From the NCBI RefSeq assembly GCF_020268605.1, contig NZ_CP084222.1, positions 1 to 64,000 on the forward strand: a stretch of 64,000 bases of DNA. The letters run 5' to 3'. Positions 8,984 to 19,098 of this stretch are shown piece by piece; the first letter of the stretch is position 1, and each line of letters opens with the position of its first letter. This DNA is from Arsenophonus apicola. Lineage in GTDB: Bacteria; Pseudomonadota; Gammaproteobacteria; Enterobacterales; Enterobacteriaceae. The position numbers and the translations under genes are program-made. Under the pieces are notes generated by a model. The model did not search any database and had not been told where the DNA came from. It worked only from the letters and a program-made list of their open reading frames with translations.

Positions 8984-10816
8984 TCACTCAACAGTCACAG
9001 ATTTGGCTAAATTTCTTGGTTGATCAACATCCGTGCCTTTGATTAAGGCTACATAATAAGATAATAATTGTAGTGGAATGGTATAAAATATCGGGGCAAT
9101 TAACTCTTCGACATGGGGTAATGGGATAATTTTCATATTTTCACTGTCAACAAAACCGGCATCTTTATCAGCAAAAACATAAAGAGATCCTCCTCGGGCA
9201 CGAACTTCTTCTACATTAGATTTAAGCTTTTCTAGTAATTCATTATTCGGCGCAATAATAATCACGGGCATATCGGCATCAATCAAGGCTAGTGGGCCAT
9301 GTTTCAACTCACCAGCTGCATAAGCTTCGGCATGAATATAAGAAATCTCTTTTAGCTTTAACGCTCCTTCAACCGCTATCGGAAATTGATCACCACGACC
9401 CAAAAAAAGAGCATGATTTTTATCAGAAAAATCTTCTGCTAAAACTTCAATTATTTTTTCTTGCGATAACATACTGTCAATACGTGCAGGTAGGGCATGT
9501 AATGCGTGCACAATATCACGCTCAAGAGCAATATTTTTATCTTTTAAGCGGCTCAGATAAGCAACCAACAATAATAAAACCGTCAATTGGGTGGTAAACG
9601 CTTTGGTGGATGCTACGCCAATTTCTGCACCAGCTTTTGTCATTAACGCAAAATCTGATTCACGAACTAAAGAAGAACCGAAAACATTACATATTGCCAA
9701 CGATGCCAGATAACCAAGCTCTTTCGATAATCTTAATGCAGCTAAAGTATCGGCGGTTTCACCGGATTGAGAAAGCGTGATCAATAAACTATTTTTCCGC
9801 CGTGCCGGTTTTCGATAACGGAATTCAGAAGCAATTTCAACATCACAGGGTATACCCGCTAAAGATTCAAGCCAATAACGAGCAACCATTCCGGCATTAT
9901 ATGAAGTCCCACAAGCAATAATTTGAATATGTTCAACCTGAGATAATAGATTTTGGGCTTTTTTTTCTAATTCGGTAAAAATAACACTATCATGCTGATC
10001 AAAGCGACCTTCTAAGGTATTTTTTATTGCTAAAGGCTGTTCATAGATCTCTTTTTGCATATAGTGGCGATAAATTCCTTTATCACCAGCATCATACTGA
10101 ACATTGGATTCTATAGATTCCCGTTCAACTTCAATGCCTTGCTGATCAAAAATTCGCACTGTTCGACGAGTCACTTCAGCAATATCACCTTCCTCCAAGT
10201 AGATAAAGCGACGTGTAACCGGCAAAAGCGCTAATTGATCAGATGCTAGAAAATTTTCACCAACACCTAAACCTATAATTAAAGGACTACCCGAACGAGC
10301 AGCCACTAGTAATCCAGGAGTACGGCTATCCATAATGACAGTACCATAAGCGCCTTTTAACTGGGGGATAACTCGCTGTACCACTTCAAGCAAAGTGCCA
10401 CCTTTTTGTAATTCCCAATGGGTTAAATGTGCAATAACCTCAGTATCAGTTTCTGAAGTAAAAACATATTTTTGTTTTTTAAGTTGTTCACGCAGTTCTT
10501 GATAATTCTCAATAATTCCATTGTGAACAACCGCAATATATTCCGATGTATGCGGATGAGCATTTTTTTTGCTTGGCTGACCATGAGTGGCCCAACGAGT
10601 ATGGGCAATACCTGTGCCGCCAATCACCGCATGTTTTTCCACTTCATCAGCTAGGATCTGAACTTTACCGGTTTCACGTAATCGTGTCAGATTCGCTTTA
10701 TCATCAACCACGGCTAAACCGGCAGAGTCATAACCTCGATACTCCAGTCGACGAAGCCCTTCAATAAGAATTTCAGCTATATCACGTTGTGCTACTGCAC
10801 CAACAATTCCACACAT
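8984..10816 (-). CDS. glmS: Glutamine-fructose-6-phosphate aminotransferase (GlcN-6-P synthase)
   Basis: GlmS converts fructose-6-phosphate and glutamine to glucosamine-6-phosphate, the first step of UDP-GlcNAc synthesis for peptidoglycan and LPS. The N-terminal class II glutaminase domain has its nucleophile at Cys2 (MCGIVGAV). Two SIS sugar-isomerase domains follow (IIACGTSYNAG; LFLGRGDQFPIAVEGALKLK), and the C-terminus ends LAKSVTVE. The 610 residues match E. coli (609). It lies 146 nt downstream of glmU, as in E. coli. In E. coli the message is controlled by the GlmY and GlmZ small RNAs; I did not find either here, and no glmS ribozyme is apparent. Confidence 0.97.
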   Translation of the reverse strand: MCGIVGAVAQRDIAEILIEGLRRLEYRGYDSAGLAVVDDKANLTRLRETGKVQILADEVEKHAVIGGTGIAHTRWATHGQPSKKNAHPHTSEYIAVVHNGIIENYQELREQLKKQKYVFTSETDTEVIAHLTHWELQKGGTLLEVVQRVIPQLKGAYGTVIMDSRTPGLLVAARSGSPLIIGLGVGENFLASDQLALLPVTRRFIYLEEGDIAEVTRRTVRIFDQQGIEVERESIESNVQYDAGDKGIYRHYMQKEIYEQPLAIKNTLEGRFDQHDSVIFTELEKKAQNLLSQVEHIQIIACGTSYNAGMVARYWLESLAGIPCDVEIASEFRYRKPARRKNSLLITLSQSGETADTLAALRLSKELGYLASLAICNVFGSSLVRESDFALMTKAGAEIGVASTKAFTTQLTVLLLLVAYLSRLKDKNIALERDIVHALHALPARIDSMLSQEKIIEVLAEDFSDKNHALFLGRGDQFPIAVEGALKLKEISYIHAEAYAAGELKHGPLALIDADMPVIIIAPNNELLEKLKSNVEEVRARGGSLYVFADKDAGFVDSENMKIIPLPHVEELIAPIFYTIPLQLLSYYVALIKGTDVDQPRNLAKSVTVE

Positions 10817-10962
10817 CGATTTTCATTCCAAAATAGAGGAGCATATTGCTCTTATGCTGTCGTAACCTGATTAATATATTCGGTTTTACCGTTCCCAAAG
10901 CCTGTGGATATTGGGTTTATTCTTTATAAAATAGATGATCAATCGTCATTATTTATTTGTGA

Positions 10963-12333
10963 CTATTTTTTCTTTACCGGGCGTTGCCAATTGAGTATAT
11001 GCCGCTGTTTAATACGACTAATAACAAGTTCATTTTCTTTAACATCGTTAGTTAAAGTCGTTCCTGCACCAATAGTTGCCCCGTTAGCAATGGTAACCGG
11101 AGCAATTAATTGCGTGTCAGAGCCAACGAAAACATTATCACCAATAGTGGTTTTAAATTTATTAGCCCCATCATAATTGCATGTTATTGTTCCTGCGCCA
11201 ATATTAACATCAGCACCAATTTCAGCGTCGCCTAAATAACTTAAATGACCAGCCTTAGAGCCCTCACCTAAAGCGGCGTTTTTAACCTCAACAAAATTAC
11301 CAACATGCACTTTATCTGCCAGCTTAGTTCCCGGACGTAAACGAGCAAAAGGGCCAACAGTACAGGCGGTAGATAATTCTGCCCCTTCTATAACTGAGTA
11401 AGGGCTAATAATTGAATTATCATCAATAGTACAATTTTTTAATATACAGCCGGCATGAATATGTACATTGTTACCCAGTACAACATCCCCTTCAATAATA
11501 ACATTAGTATCGATAATTACATTACGCCCGTGCTTTAATGTCCCACGCAAATCAAAACGAGCAGGATCAATAATCATAACACCCGCTAATAATAATCTTT
11601 CTGCCTGTTCTTGTTGATAAATACGTTCAAGCGCTGAAAGCTGTAAACAGTTATTCACTCCTTCCATTTCACTCAATTTGATAGGATGAACAGCATTTAT
11701 TTTACAACCTTCTTCATGTGCCAATGAAATGATATCGGTTACATAATATTCGTTTTGCGCATTGTTATTATTAAGCTTTTTCAGCCATCGTTTTAAATCA
11801 CCACCATTAGCAACTAATATACCGGTATTAATTTCGTTAATTTTAACTTGTTCTTCTGTTGCATCTTTTTGTTCAACAATACCAATTACTTGGCCTCTTT
11901 CACGAATAATACGCCCATATCCGGTCGGTTCATTAACGATTGCCGTCAATAACCCTATTCCTCCGTCGGGCTTAGCGTCTATTAATCGTTCAAGTGTTTC
12001 TTTTGTGATCAGTGGAGAATCACCGTAAAGCATGAGGATATCTTCATTATCAGCAAAATAAGGTGCTGCTTGCTGCATTGCATGCCCGGTTCCTAATTGT
12101 TCTGCCTGTAAGATCCAATTAACAGGTTGATTAGCTAAAGCTAATTTAATTAAATCAGCACCATGACCATAAACTAAATGAATATTAACGGCCCCAAGTG
12201 ATAATGACGTGTCAATAACATGCTGTATCATTGGTTTGCCAGCCAGGGGATGTAAAACTTTAGGTAAGTCAGAATACATGCGAGTACCTTTTCCCGCCGC
12301 GAGGATCACAACACTTTTTGCGTTCATAGACAT
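10963..12333 (-). CDS. glmU: Bifunctional GlcN-1-P acetyltransferase / GlcNAc-1-P uridyltransferase
   Basis: GlmU makes UDP-GlcNAc in two steps: acetylation of glucosamine-1-phosphate and uridylylation. The N-terminal pyrophosphorylase domain has LAAGKGTRM at residues 11-19. The C-terminal half is a left-handed beta-helix of hexapeptide repeats, with the acetyltransferase region around GHLSYLGDAEIG and GAGTITCNYDG. The 456 residues match the E. coli length. The ATG at 12333 gives MSMNAKSVVILAAGK. It probably forms an operon with glmS, as in E. coli. Confidence 0.97.
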   Translation of the reverse strand: MSMNAKSVVILAAGKGTRMYSDLPKVLHPLAGKPMIQHVIDTSLSLGAVNIHLVYGHGADLIKLALANQPVNWILQAEQLGTGHAMQQAAPYFADNEDILMLYGDSPLITKETLERLIDAKPDGGIGLLTAIVNEPTGYGRIIRERGQVIGIVEQKDATEEQVKINEINTGILVANGGDLKRWLKKLNNNNAQNEYYVTDIISLAHEEGCKINAVHPIKLSEMEGVNNCLQLSALERIYQQEQAERLLLAGVMIIDPARFDLRGTLKHGRNVIIDTNVIIEGDVVLGNNVHIHAGCILKNCTIDDNSIISPYSVIEGAELSTACTVGPFARLRPGTKLADKVHVGNFVEVKNAALGEGSKAGHLSYLGDAEIGADVNIGAGTITCNYDGANKFKTTIGDNVFVGSDTQLIAPVTIANGATIGAGTTLTNDVKENELVISRIKQRHILNWQRPVKKK

Positions 12334-12430
12334 AAAAACCTAATAACTCCATCAGTTAGGTAAAAGTAAAACTATTTATTGAACAAATTACTACATATTT
12401 CGTTCAAATAAAAAAGCTTACTATCTATAT

Positions 12431-12470
12431 AAAAGAAAAGGAGCGAAACATAAATAAATTGTCTCACTCC
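12431..12470 (-). terminator. Terminator of the atp operon
   Basis: Read on the minus strand, GGAGTGA (12470-12464) pairs with TCGCTCC (12446-12440), including one G-U pair, and is followed by TTTTCTTTT. It sits about 75 nt past the atpC stop. Confidence 0.7.
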
Positions 12471-12544
12471 CTGTATTTACCTAATTTTTATAAAAATAAT
12501 TGTAAAGAGACAACTATTTTTTTTAATAATTACTTAGGATTATC

Positions 12545-12961
12545 TCATTTTTTCATCAGCTCGATGACACGTAATTTAGCAATTGCTTTCGCTAATTCAG
12601 CCGATGCTTGAGCATAATCGACATCAGCATGGGCTTTACGAATATGCTCTTCCGCTTTACGTTTAGATTCTAATGCCTTAGCTTCATCCAAATCCTTGCC
12701 ACGGATTGCTGTATCAGCCAATACAATAACACCATTTGGTTGAACTTCAAGGATACCACCAGAAAGATAGATCAATTCTTCTTCATTAAACTGTTTAGTA
12801 ATACGTATCATACCAGGCTTAATGGCAGTTAACAGCGGCGTATGTTGTGGATAGATCCCCAATTCCCCTTCGCTGCCTGTCACCTGAATTTTCTGGACAA
12901 GGCCGTCAAACATCTGCTTTTCAGCGCTTACCACAACCAGATGGTATGTCATTGCAGCCAT
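12545..12961 (-). CDS. atpC: ATP synthase F1 epsilon subunit
   Basis: This is the central-stalk subunit, which couples rotation to catalysis and inhibits ATP hydrolysis. The N-terminal beta-sandwich (YHLVVVSAEKQMFDGLVQ, then GSEGELGIYPQHTPLL) is followed by the C-terminal helical hairpin (residues about 90-138). The 138 residues match the E. coli length of 139. It is the last gene of atpIBEFHAGDC, 21 nt after atpD, and is followed by a terminator. Confidence 0.97.
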   Translation of the reverse strand: MAAMTYHLVVVSAEKQMFDGLVQKIQVTGSEGELGIYPQHTPLLTAIKPGMIRITKQFNEEELIYLSGGILEVQPNGVIVLADTAIRGKDLDEAKALESKRKAEEHIRKAHADVDYAQASAELAKAIAKLRVIELMKK

Positions 12962-12982
12962 ATTAACCTCCCACCAGCGACA

Positions 12983-14365
12983 TTATAAACTTTTCGCTTT
13001 TTCTACCGCTTCTTCGATAGTACCTACCATATAGAACGCTTGTTCAGGCAGATGATCATAATCACCATTCAAAATACCTTTAAAGCCATGGATAGTATCT
13101 TTTAAAGAAACAAATTTTCCCGGTGAACCGGTGAAAACTTCAGCCACAAAGAATGGCTGAGATAGGAAGCGCTGGATTTTACGAGCACGCGCAACAACCA
13201 ACTTATCTTCTTCAGATAGCTCATCCATTCCCAGAATCGCAATGATATCTTTCAATTCTTGATAACGCTGTAAAATAGACTGAACACCACGTGCTACGTC
13301 ATAATGCTCTTGTCCTACAACCAATGGATCAAGCTGCCGACTAGTTGAGTCCAATGGATCAACTGCAGGATAAATACCTAATGACGCAATTTGACGACTA
13401 AGAACAACCGTTGCATCCAGATGAGCAAAAGTCGTTGCTGGTGAAGGATCGGTCAAATCATCGGCAGGAACATATACTGCTTGAACAGAGGTAATAGAAC
13501 CCGCTTTAGTTGATGTAATACGCTCCTGTAATACACCCATCTCTTCCGCTAAGGTAGGTTGATAACCTACTGCCGAAGGCATACGACCTAGTAAGGCCGA
13601 CACTTCTGTTCCTGCTAATGTATAGCGATAGATGTTGTCGATAAATAACAATACATCCCGTCCTTCATCACGAAACTTCTCAGCAATCGTCAATCCAGTT
13701 AACGCAACACGTAGACGGTTTCCAGGTGGTTCATTCATCTGACCATAAACCAGAGAAACTTTATCCAATACATTTGAATCTGTCATTTCGTGATAGAAAT
13801 CATTACCTTCACGAGTCCGCTCGCCGACACCGGCAAAAACAGAATAACCGGAATGCTCAATCGCAATATTACGAATAAGTTCCATCATATTTACTGTTTT
13901 ACCAACACCTGCACCACCAAATAATCCTACTTTACCCCCTTTAGCAAATGGGCAAATAAGATCCATAACTTTGATACCGGTTTCGAGTAATTCTGTTGAA
14001 TTAGATAAATCTTCATAACTGGGTGCGGCACGATGAATAGCCCAACGTTCTTCTTCACCGATATCACCTTTCATATCGATAGGATCACCTAGCACATTCA
14101 TGATGCGCCCCAAGGTCGCTTTACCGACAGGCACTTCAATTGGGTGAGCTAAATCAACAACGTCTAAACCACGTCTTAAACCATCAGAAGTCCCCATCGC
14201 AATGCAACGAACAACGCCGCCACCTAATTGCTGCTGAACTTCTAAAATTAGTTTTTCTTTACCATTTATTACCTCAAGCGCGTCGTACACTTTAGGTACC
14301 GCATCTTGAGGAAATTCGACATCCACTACGGCGCCGATTACCTGGATAATCTTTCCAGTAGCCAT
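12983..14365 (-). CDS. atpD: ATP synthase F1 beta subunit (catalytic)
   Basis: This is the catalytic subunit of the F1 hexamer. The P-loop GGAGVGKTVNMMELIRN lies near residue 150. GERTREGNDFYHEM supplies the catalytic glutamate, and the DELSEED-type segment reads DELSEEDKLVV. The 460 residues match E. coli exactly. The ATG at 14365 is preceded by a GAGG-type ribosome-binding site. It lies 34 nt downstream of atpG. Confidence 0.98.
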   Translation of the reverse strand: MATGKIIQVIGAVVDVEFPQDAVPKVYDALEVINGKEKLILEVQQQLGGGVVRCIAMGTSDGLRRGLDVVDLAHPIEVPVGKATLGRIMNVLGDPIDMKGDIGEEERWAIHRAAPSYEDLSNSTELLETGIKVMDLICPFAKGGKVGLFGGAGVGKTVNMMELIRNIAIEHSGYSVFAGVGERTREGNDFYHEMTDSNVLDKVSLVYGQMNEPPGNRLRVALTGLTIAEKFRDEGRDVLLFIDNIYRYTLAGTEVSALLGRMPSAVGYQPTLAEEMGVLQERITSTKAGSITSVQAVYVPADDLTDPSPATTFAHLDATVVLSRQIASLGIYPAVDPLDSTSRQLDPLVVGQEHYDVARGVQSILQRYQELKDIIAILGMDELSEEDKLVVARARKIQRFLSQPFFVAEVFTGSPGKFVSLKDTIHGFKGILNGDYDHLPEQAFYMVGTIEEAVEKAKSL

Positions 14366-14399
14366 CTTGAATCCTCTACGTAATTCGTAAATCTAACCA

Positions 14400-15263
14400 T
14401 CAAACTGCGGCAGCTCCCGAAACTATTTCGGTAAGTTCCTGAGTAATACTGGCTTGACGAGCCTTATTGTAAACCAACTGCAACTCCTTGATCAGGTTAC
14501 CACCATTATCAGTAGCAGCTTTCATTGCTACCATTCGAGCAGCCTGTTCACTAGCTAAGTTTTCAACGACGCTCTGATAAACCTGTGATTCGATATAACG
14601 ACGCAGCAGGGTATCCATTAGTGTCTTAGGATCAGGTTCATATAAATAATCCCAAGATTTCTTTTTCAATGTTTCATCATCACCCGCAGGTAGAGGCAAT
14701 AATTGAGTAATAGTTGGTACTTGAGTCATGGTATTAACAAATTTGTTAGTTACCACATACAACTTATCTAGACGCCCTTCATCATATGCTTCTAACATAA
14801 TTTTCACGGGACCGATAAGATCGGACAGAGAAGGATCATCTCCCATTCCGGTTACCTGAGCAACGATATTACCACCAACTGAATTAAAGAATGAAACTGC
14901 TTTAGAACCAATTAATGCCAGATCAACCTGAACACCCTTATCAGTCCACATTTTCATTTCTGTCAGTAATTTTTTAAATAAATTAATATTTAAGCCACCA
15001 CATAAACCACGATCAGTTGAAACAATTAAATAACCAATACGTTTAACATCACGTTCTTTAAGATAGGGATGTTTATATTCCAGATTACCTAACGCTAAGT
15101 GGCCAATTACACTGCGCATAGTTTCTGCATAAGGACGACTAGCTGCCATACGATCCTGTGTTTTGCGCATTTTGGATGCGGCAACCATCTCCATCGCTTT
15201 AGTGATCTTTTGTGTGTTCTGTACACTACCAATCTTAGAACGTATCTCTTTTGCGCCCGCCAT
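14400..15263 (-). CDS. atpG: ATP synthase F1 gamma subunit (rotor shaft)
   Basis: The gamma subunit is the rotating shaft of F1. The N-terminal helix MAGAKEIRSKIGSVQNTQKI and C-terminal helix (QLVYNKARQASITQELTEIV) form the coiled coil; the Rossmann-like middle domain includes IGYLIVSTDRGLCGGLN. The 287 residues match E. coli. A strong ribosome-binding site (AAGGAGG) precedes the ATG. It sits between atpA and atpD. Confidence 0.98.
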   Translation of the reverse strand: MAGAKEIRSKIGSVQNTQKITKAMEMVAASKMRKTQDRMAASRPYAETMRSVIGHLALGNLEYKHPYLKERDVKRIGYLIVSTDRGLCGGLNINLFKKLLTEMKMWTDKGVQVDLALIGSKAVSFFNSVGGNIVAQVTGMGDDPSLSDLIGPVKIMLEAYDEGRLDKLYVVTNKFVNTMTQVPTITQLLPLPAGDDETLKKKSWDYLYEPDPKTLMDTLLRRYIESQVYQSVVENLASEQAARMVAMKAATDNGGNLIKELQLVYNKARQASITQELTEIVSGAAAV

Positions 15264-15312
15264 TTCAGCTCCTCCTTATTAACCAAACGGTCTCAATAAA
15301 GGCCGAATAGAA

Positions 15313-16854
15313 TTACCAGGATTGAGTTGCTTTAAAAGAATCGAGCAACGCATTTAACTTAGCTTTGATTTCATCGTTATATTTACCTGTCTGATCAATT
15401 TCTTTCAGCAAGATAGAATGCTCACGAGTAGCATAAGCCAGCAATGACGTCTCAAAATCACCAATTTTTGCTAGTTCAACATCTTCCAGATAACCACGTT
15501 CAGCAGCAAATAAAGATAACGCCTGCTGCGCAACTGACATTGGTGCATACTGTTTTTGTTTCAACAATTCAGTAACTTTCTGTCCGTGATTAAGTTGCTT
15601 ACGGGTCGCATCATCTAAATCAGAAGCAAATTGTGAAAATGCAGCTAACTCGCGATACTGTGCCAACGCGGTACGAATGCCACCAGATAATTTTTTGATA
15701 ATCTTAGTCTGAGCCGCGCCACCTACACGTGATACTGAAATTCCTGGGTTAACTGCCGGGCGAATCCCCGCATTAAACAAGTTAGACTCCAAGAAAATTT
15801 GCCCATCGGTGATTGAAATAACATTAGTGGGTACGAATGCTGAAACATCACCTGCTTGAGTTTCGATAATCGGTAATGCCGTTAATGAACCCGTTTTGCC
15901 TTTTACTTCACCATTAGTAAATTTTTCAACGTATTCAGCATTAACACGCGCAGCACGCTCGAGTAAACGAGAATGGAGATAAAAAACATCACCCGGGTAA
16001 GCTTCACGTCCAGGAGGACGCCGTAGCAATAGCGAAATTTGTCGATAAGCAACCGCTTGTTTGGAGAGATCATCATAAATAATTAATGCATCCTCGCCAC
16101 GATCCCTAAAATATTCACCCATTGCACAGCCAGCGTATGGCGCAAGGTATTGTAATGCAGCAGATTCAGAAGCGGTAGCAACAGCAACTATCGTATTCTC
16201 GAGTGCACCGTGCTCTTCTAGTTTACGTACCACATTAGCAATAGTTGAGGCTTTTTGCCCAATTGCTACATAAATACATTTTATTTCTGTATCACGCTGA
16301 TTAATAATGGCATCAACAGCTAATGCCGTTTTACCGGTTTGGCGATCACCAATGATTAATTCACGTTGACCACGTCCAATAGGAATCATAGCATCAACCG
16401 ATTTGTATCCTGTTTGTACAGGTTGATCAACCGATTGACGATCAATAACGCCAGGTGCAATAACTTCAACGGCAGAGAACCCATCGTGCTCAACAGGCCC
16501 TTTACCATCAATAGGTTCACCCAGCGTATTAACAACTCGCCCAAGTAATCCTCTACCTACAGGTACTTCAAGAATACGACCTGTACACTTGACTTTCATA
16601 CCTTCTGCTAAGTCGGCATAGGGTCCCATGACTACGGCACCAACTGAGTCACGCTCTAAATTGAGTGCAATAGCATAACGATTACCAGGTAATGCGATCA
16701 TTTCACCTTGCATAACTTCAGCTAAACCGTGTATGCGGATGATCCCATCATTAACAGAAACAATTGTACCTTCATTGTGAGCTTCACTCACTACATCAAA
16801 CTGAGCAATACGTTGCTTGATCAGTTCACTGATTTCGGTGGAATTCAGTTGCAT
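15313..16854 (-). CDS. atpA: ATP synthase F1 alpha subunit
   Basis: This is the non-catalytic nucleotide-binding subunit of F1. The P-loop GDRQTGKTALAVDAI lies near residue 169, and the family signature PAVNPGISVSRVGG is in the C-terminal half. I start at ATG 16854 (MQLNSTEISELIKQRI), giving 513 residues as in E. coli. A TTG three codons upstream is also in frame, but its GGAG is the ribosome-binding site for the ATG. It lies 14 nt after atpH. Confidence 0.98.
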   Translation of the reverse strand: MQLNSTEISELIKQRIAQFDVVSEAHNEGTIVSVNDGIIRIHGLAEVMQGEMIALPGNRYAIALNLERDSVGAVVMGPYADLAEGMKVKCTGRILEVPVGRGLLGRVVNTLGEPIDGKGPVEHDGFSAVEVIAPGVIDRQSVDQPVQTGYKSVDAMIPIGRGQRELIIGDRQTGKTALAVDAIINQRDTEIKCIYVAIGQKASTIANVVRKLEEHGALENTIVAVATASESAALQYLAPYAGCAMGEYFRDRGEDALIIYDDLSKQAVAYRQISLLLRRPPGREAYPGDVFYLHSRLLERAARVNAEYVEKFTNGEVKGKTGSLTALPIIETQAGDVSAFVPTNVISITDGQIFLESNLFNAGIRPAVNPGISVSRVGGAAQTKIIKKLSGGIRTALAQYRELAAFSQFASDLDDATRKQLNHGQKVTELLKQKQYAPMSVAQQALSLFAAERGYLEDVELAKIGDFETSLLAYATREHSILLKEIDQTGKYNDEIKAKLNALLDSFKATQSW

Positions 16855-16868
16855 ATGCTCCAATCCCC

Positions 16869-17402
16869 TTAAGACTGCAAGACGTCAGTTAAACGCTCAA
16901 TACGACCACGCACGCTACCATCAATAACCAGGTCTCCGGCGCGGATAATGACTCCTGCGATAACAGACTTATCAATTTTGCAATTCAGCTTAACTTTACG
17001 TGACAGACGTTTTTCCATCGCTGCAGAAATTTTAAATTGCTGTTTTTCATTTAGCTCAGTGGCAGAAATGACGTCAATATCAACGGTTGACACCAGAAAA
17101 GCGCGTAATTGTATGAATTGCTTCAAAACCTCTGGTAACGTACTAAGACGCCCGTTTTCAGCCATAATGCGAATTAGATTTCGAACATGTTCATCGATTT
17201 CATCACCACAAATAGTGATAAATGTTTTCGCTAATGTTTCTGGCGCTATTGAACCAGAAAGCAGCTCACCTATTTGTTGATTACGGGTTGCTTCAGCAAT
17301 AAAACTGAGCATATTTTGCCATTTATCAACACACTGGTTTTCTACAGCAAAATCAAAAGCTGCTTTGGCATAGGGGCGAGCAACCGTAGTAATTTCAGAC
17401 AT
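16869..17402 (-). CDS. atpH: ATP synthase F1 delta subunit
   Basis: The delta subunit caps F1 and links it to the b-subunit stator. The 177 residues match E. coli exactly in length. The N-terminal helical domain begins ITTVARPYAKAAFDFAVE, and the conserved C-terminal region includes AAMEKRLSRKVKLNCKID and GDLVIDGSVRGRIERL. It is 14 nt downstream of atpF in the atp operon. Confidence 0.97.
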   Translation of the reverse strand: MSEITTVARPYAKAAFDFAVENQCVDKWQNMLSFIAEATRNQQIGELLSGSIAPETLAKTFITICGDEIDEHVRNLIRIMAENGRLSTLPEVLKQFIQLRAFLVSTVDIDVISATELNEKQQFKISAAMEKRLSRKVKLNCKIDKSVIAGVIIRAGDLVIDGSVRGRIERLTDVLQS

Positions 17403-17416
17403 GCCCCTTTCCTCCT

Positions 17417-17887
17417 TTACAGTTCGTTGACCAATTTATCAACGATGTCGCTATTAGCAGCTACATCAACGGAACGTTCAATTATTTTTTCTGCACCTGA
17501 AATAGCTAACATAGCAACTTGTTTACGTAACTCTTCACGTGCACGCTTACGCTCAGCATCAATTTCAATCTGCGCCTGAGCAACGATCTTGTTACGTTCA
17601 GTTTCAGCTTCAGCTTTAGCCTCTTCAATCATTTGAGCTCGTTGCTTATTAGCTTGATCAATAATGATTTTTGCTTCTGCTTTTGCTTTTCTCAGTCGTT
17701 CGGTCGCATCAGCTTTCGCCAAGTCCAAGTTTTTTTTCGCTCGCTCTGCAGAAGATAAACCATCAGCAATTTCTTTTTGACGTTTTTCAATCGCCGCCAT
17801 GATTGGTGGCCATACATACTTCATACAAAACAAAACAAACAGGACAAATGCAATAGCCTGGCCGAGGATTGTCGCATTAAGATTCAT
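17417..17887 (-). CDS. atpF: ATP synthase F0 b subunit
   Basis: This is the peripheral stalk subunit. One N-terminal membrane helix (about residues 5-26, ILGQAIAFVLFVLFCMKYVW) is followed by a long charged coiled coil rich in Ala, Glu, Lys and Arg. The 156 residues match E. coli. It lies between atpE and atpH. Confidence 0.97.
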   Translation of the reverse strand: MNLNATILGQAIAFVLFVLFCMKYVWPPIMAAIEKRQKEIADGLSSAERAKKNLDLAKADATERLRKAKAEAKIIIDQANKQRAQMIEEAKAEAETERNKIVAQAQIEIDAERKRAREELRKQVAMLAISGAEKIIERSVDVAANSDIVDKLVNEL

Positions 17888-17946
17888 CGCACAATACCTC
17901 TTTAAAAATTAACATATTAATGTTCTTTCCCATTTAGCTTGCATTA

Positions 17947-18186
<240 letters not shown>

Positions 18187-18237
18187 GACAGTCTCCAGTT
18201 TGTTTCAGTTAAATAAATATCAATTCGTAAGTTGAAA

Positions 18238-19062
18238 TTAATGTTCTTCTGACGCCATCGATAAATAAACGATGGTTAGAACCATAAAAATAAAGGCTTG
18301 CAACGTAATAATCAGTATATGGAAAATCGCCCAAGGTAGGTTAAGTATCCACTGTGACCACCAAGGCAACAAAGCCGCAATAAGAATGAAGATCAATTCA
18401 CCTGCATACATATTACCGAATAATCGTAAACCTAAAGATACTGGTTTAGACAGCAGGCTAACACCTTCTAAAATCAAATTGACAGGAATGAAAATAGGAT
18501 GATTGAATGGTTGTAAAGTTAACTCTTTCGTAAATCCACTTAATCCTTTCATTTTGATACTGTAGAAAATGATCAAGATAAATACACCAATCGCCATTGA
18601 CATAGTAATGCTTACATCCGCGGTTGGAACAACACGCAATGCAGGCAATCCCAGGTAATGTTCTCCTATATAGGGAAGTAAATCGATTGGCAACAAATCC
18701 ATGGTATTCATTAACAACACCCAAACAAACACCGTCAACGCTAAAGGTGCAATGACTTTGCTCTTACCATGATACATATCACGAACGGTATTATCGACAA
18801 AACCGATAACTAATTCTATTGCAGTTTGTAATTTACCAGGTACGCCACTGGTTGCATTAATGGCAATTTTTCTAAAGAGCCACAAGAAGATGATTCCAAG
18901 GACAACTGAGAAAAAAAGCGAGTCAATATTTAACGTCCAAAACGTTGGATCATTGTTGTTATGGGGATCAACTAATTTGAAGGTACGCAGGTCCAACTGA
19001 AGATTATTTAGATGGTGTCCTATGTAACTTCCCGCAGTCATCACTTCTCCTGATGCAGACAT
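18238..19062 (-). CDS. atpB: ATP synthase F0 a subunit
   Basis: The a subunit forms the proton half-channels against the c ring. The 274 residues (E. coli 271) contain several membrane helices. The essential arginine lies in the conserved SLGLRLFGNMYAGE segment. The C-terminus is helical (FHILIITLQAFIFMVLTIVY). It follows atpI by 36 nt. Confidence 0.97.
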   Translation of the reverse strand: MSASGEVMTAGSYIGHHLNNLQLDLRTFKLVDPHNNNDPTFWTLNIDSLFFSVVLGIIFLWLFRKIAINATSGVPGKLQTAIELVIGFVDNTVRDMYHGKSKVIAPLALTVFVWVLLMNTMDLLPIDLLPYIGEHYLGLPALRVVPTADVSITMSMAIGVFILIIFYSIKMKGLSGFTKELTLQPFNHPIFIPVNLILEGVSLLSKPVSLGLRLFGNMYAGELIFILIAALLPWWSQWILNLPWAIFHILIITLQAFIFMVLTIVYLSMASEEH

Positions 19063-19098
19063 GATGTCTTTTACCCTTTTGTTGTTTAAAAATGCTCA

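Noticed and set aside
9292..9597. A 101-codon plus-strand frame within glmS
   Set aside because: It lies opposite conserved glmS coding sequence and has no family resemblance or start signal.
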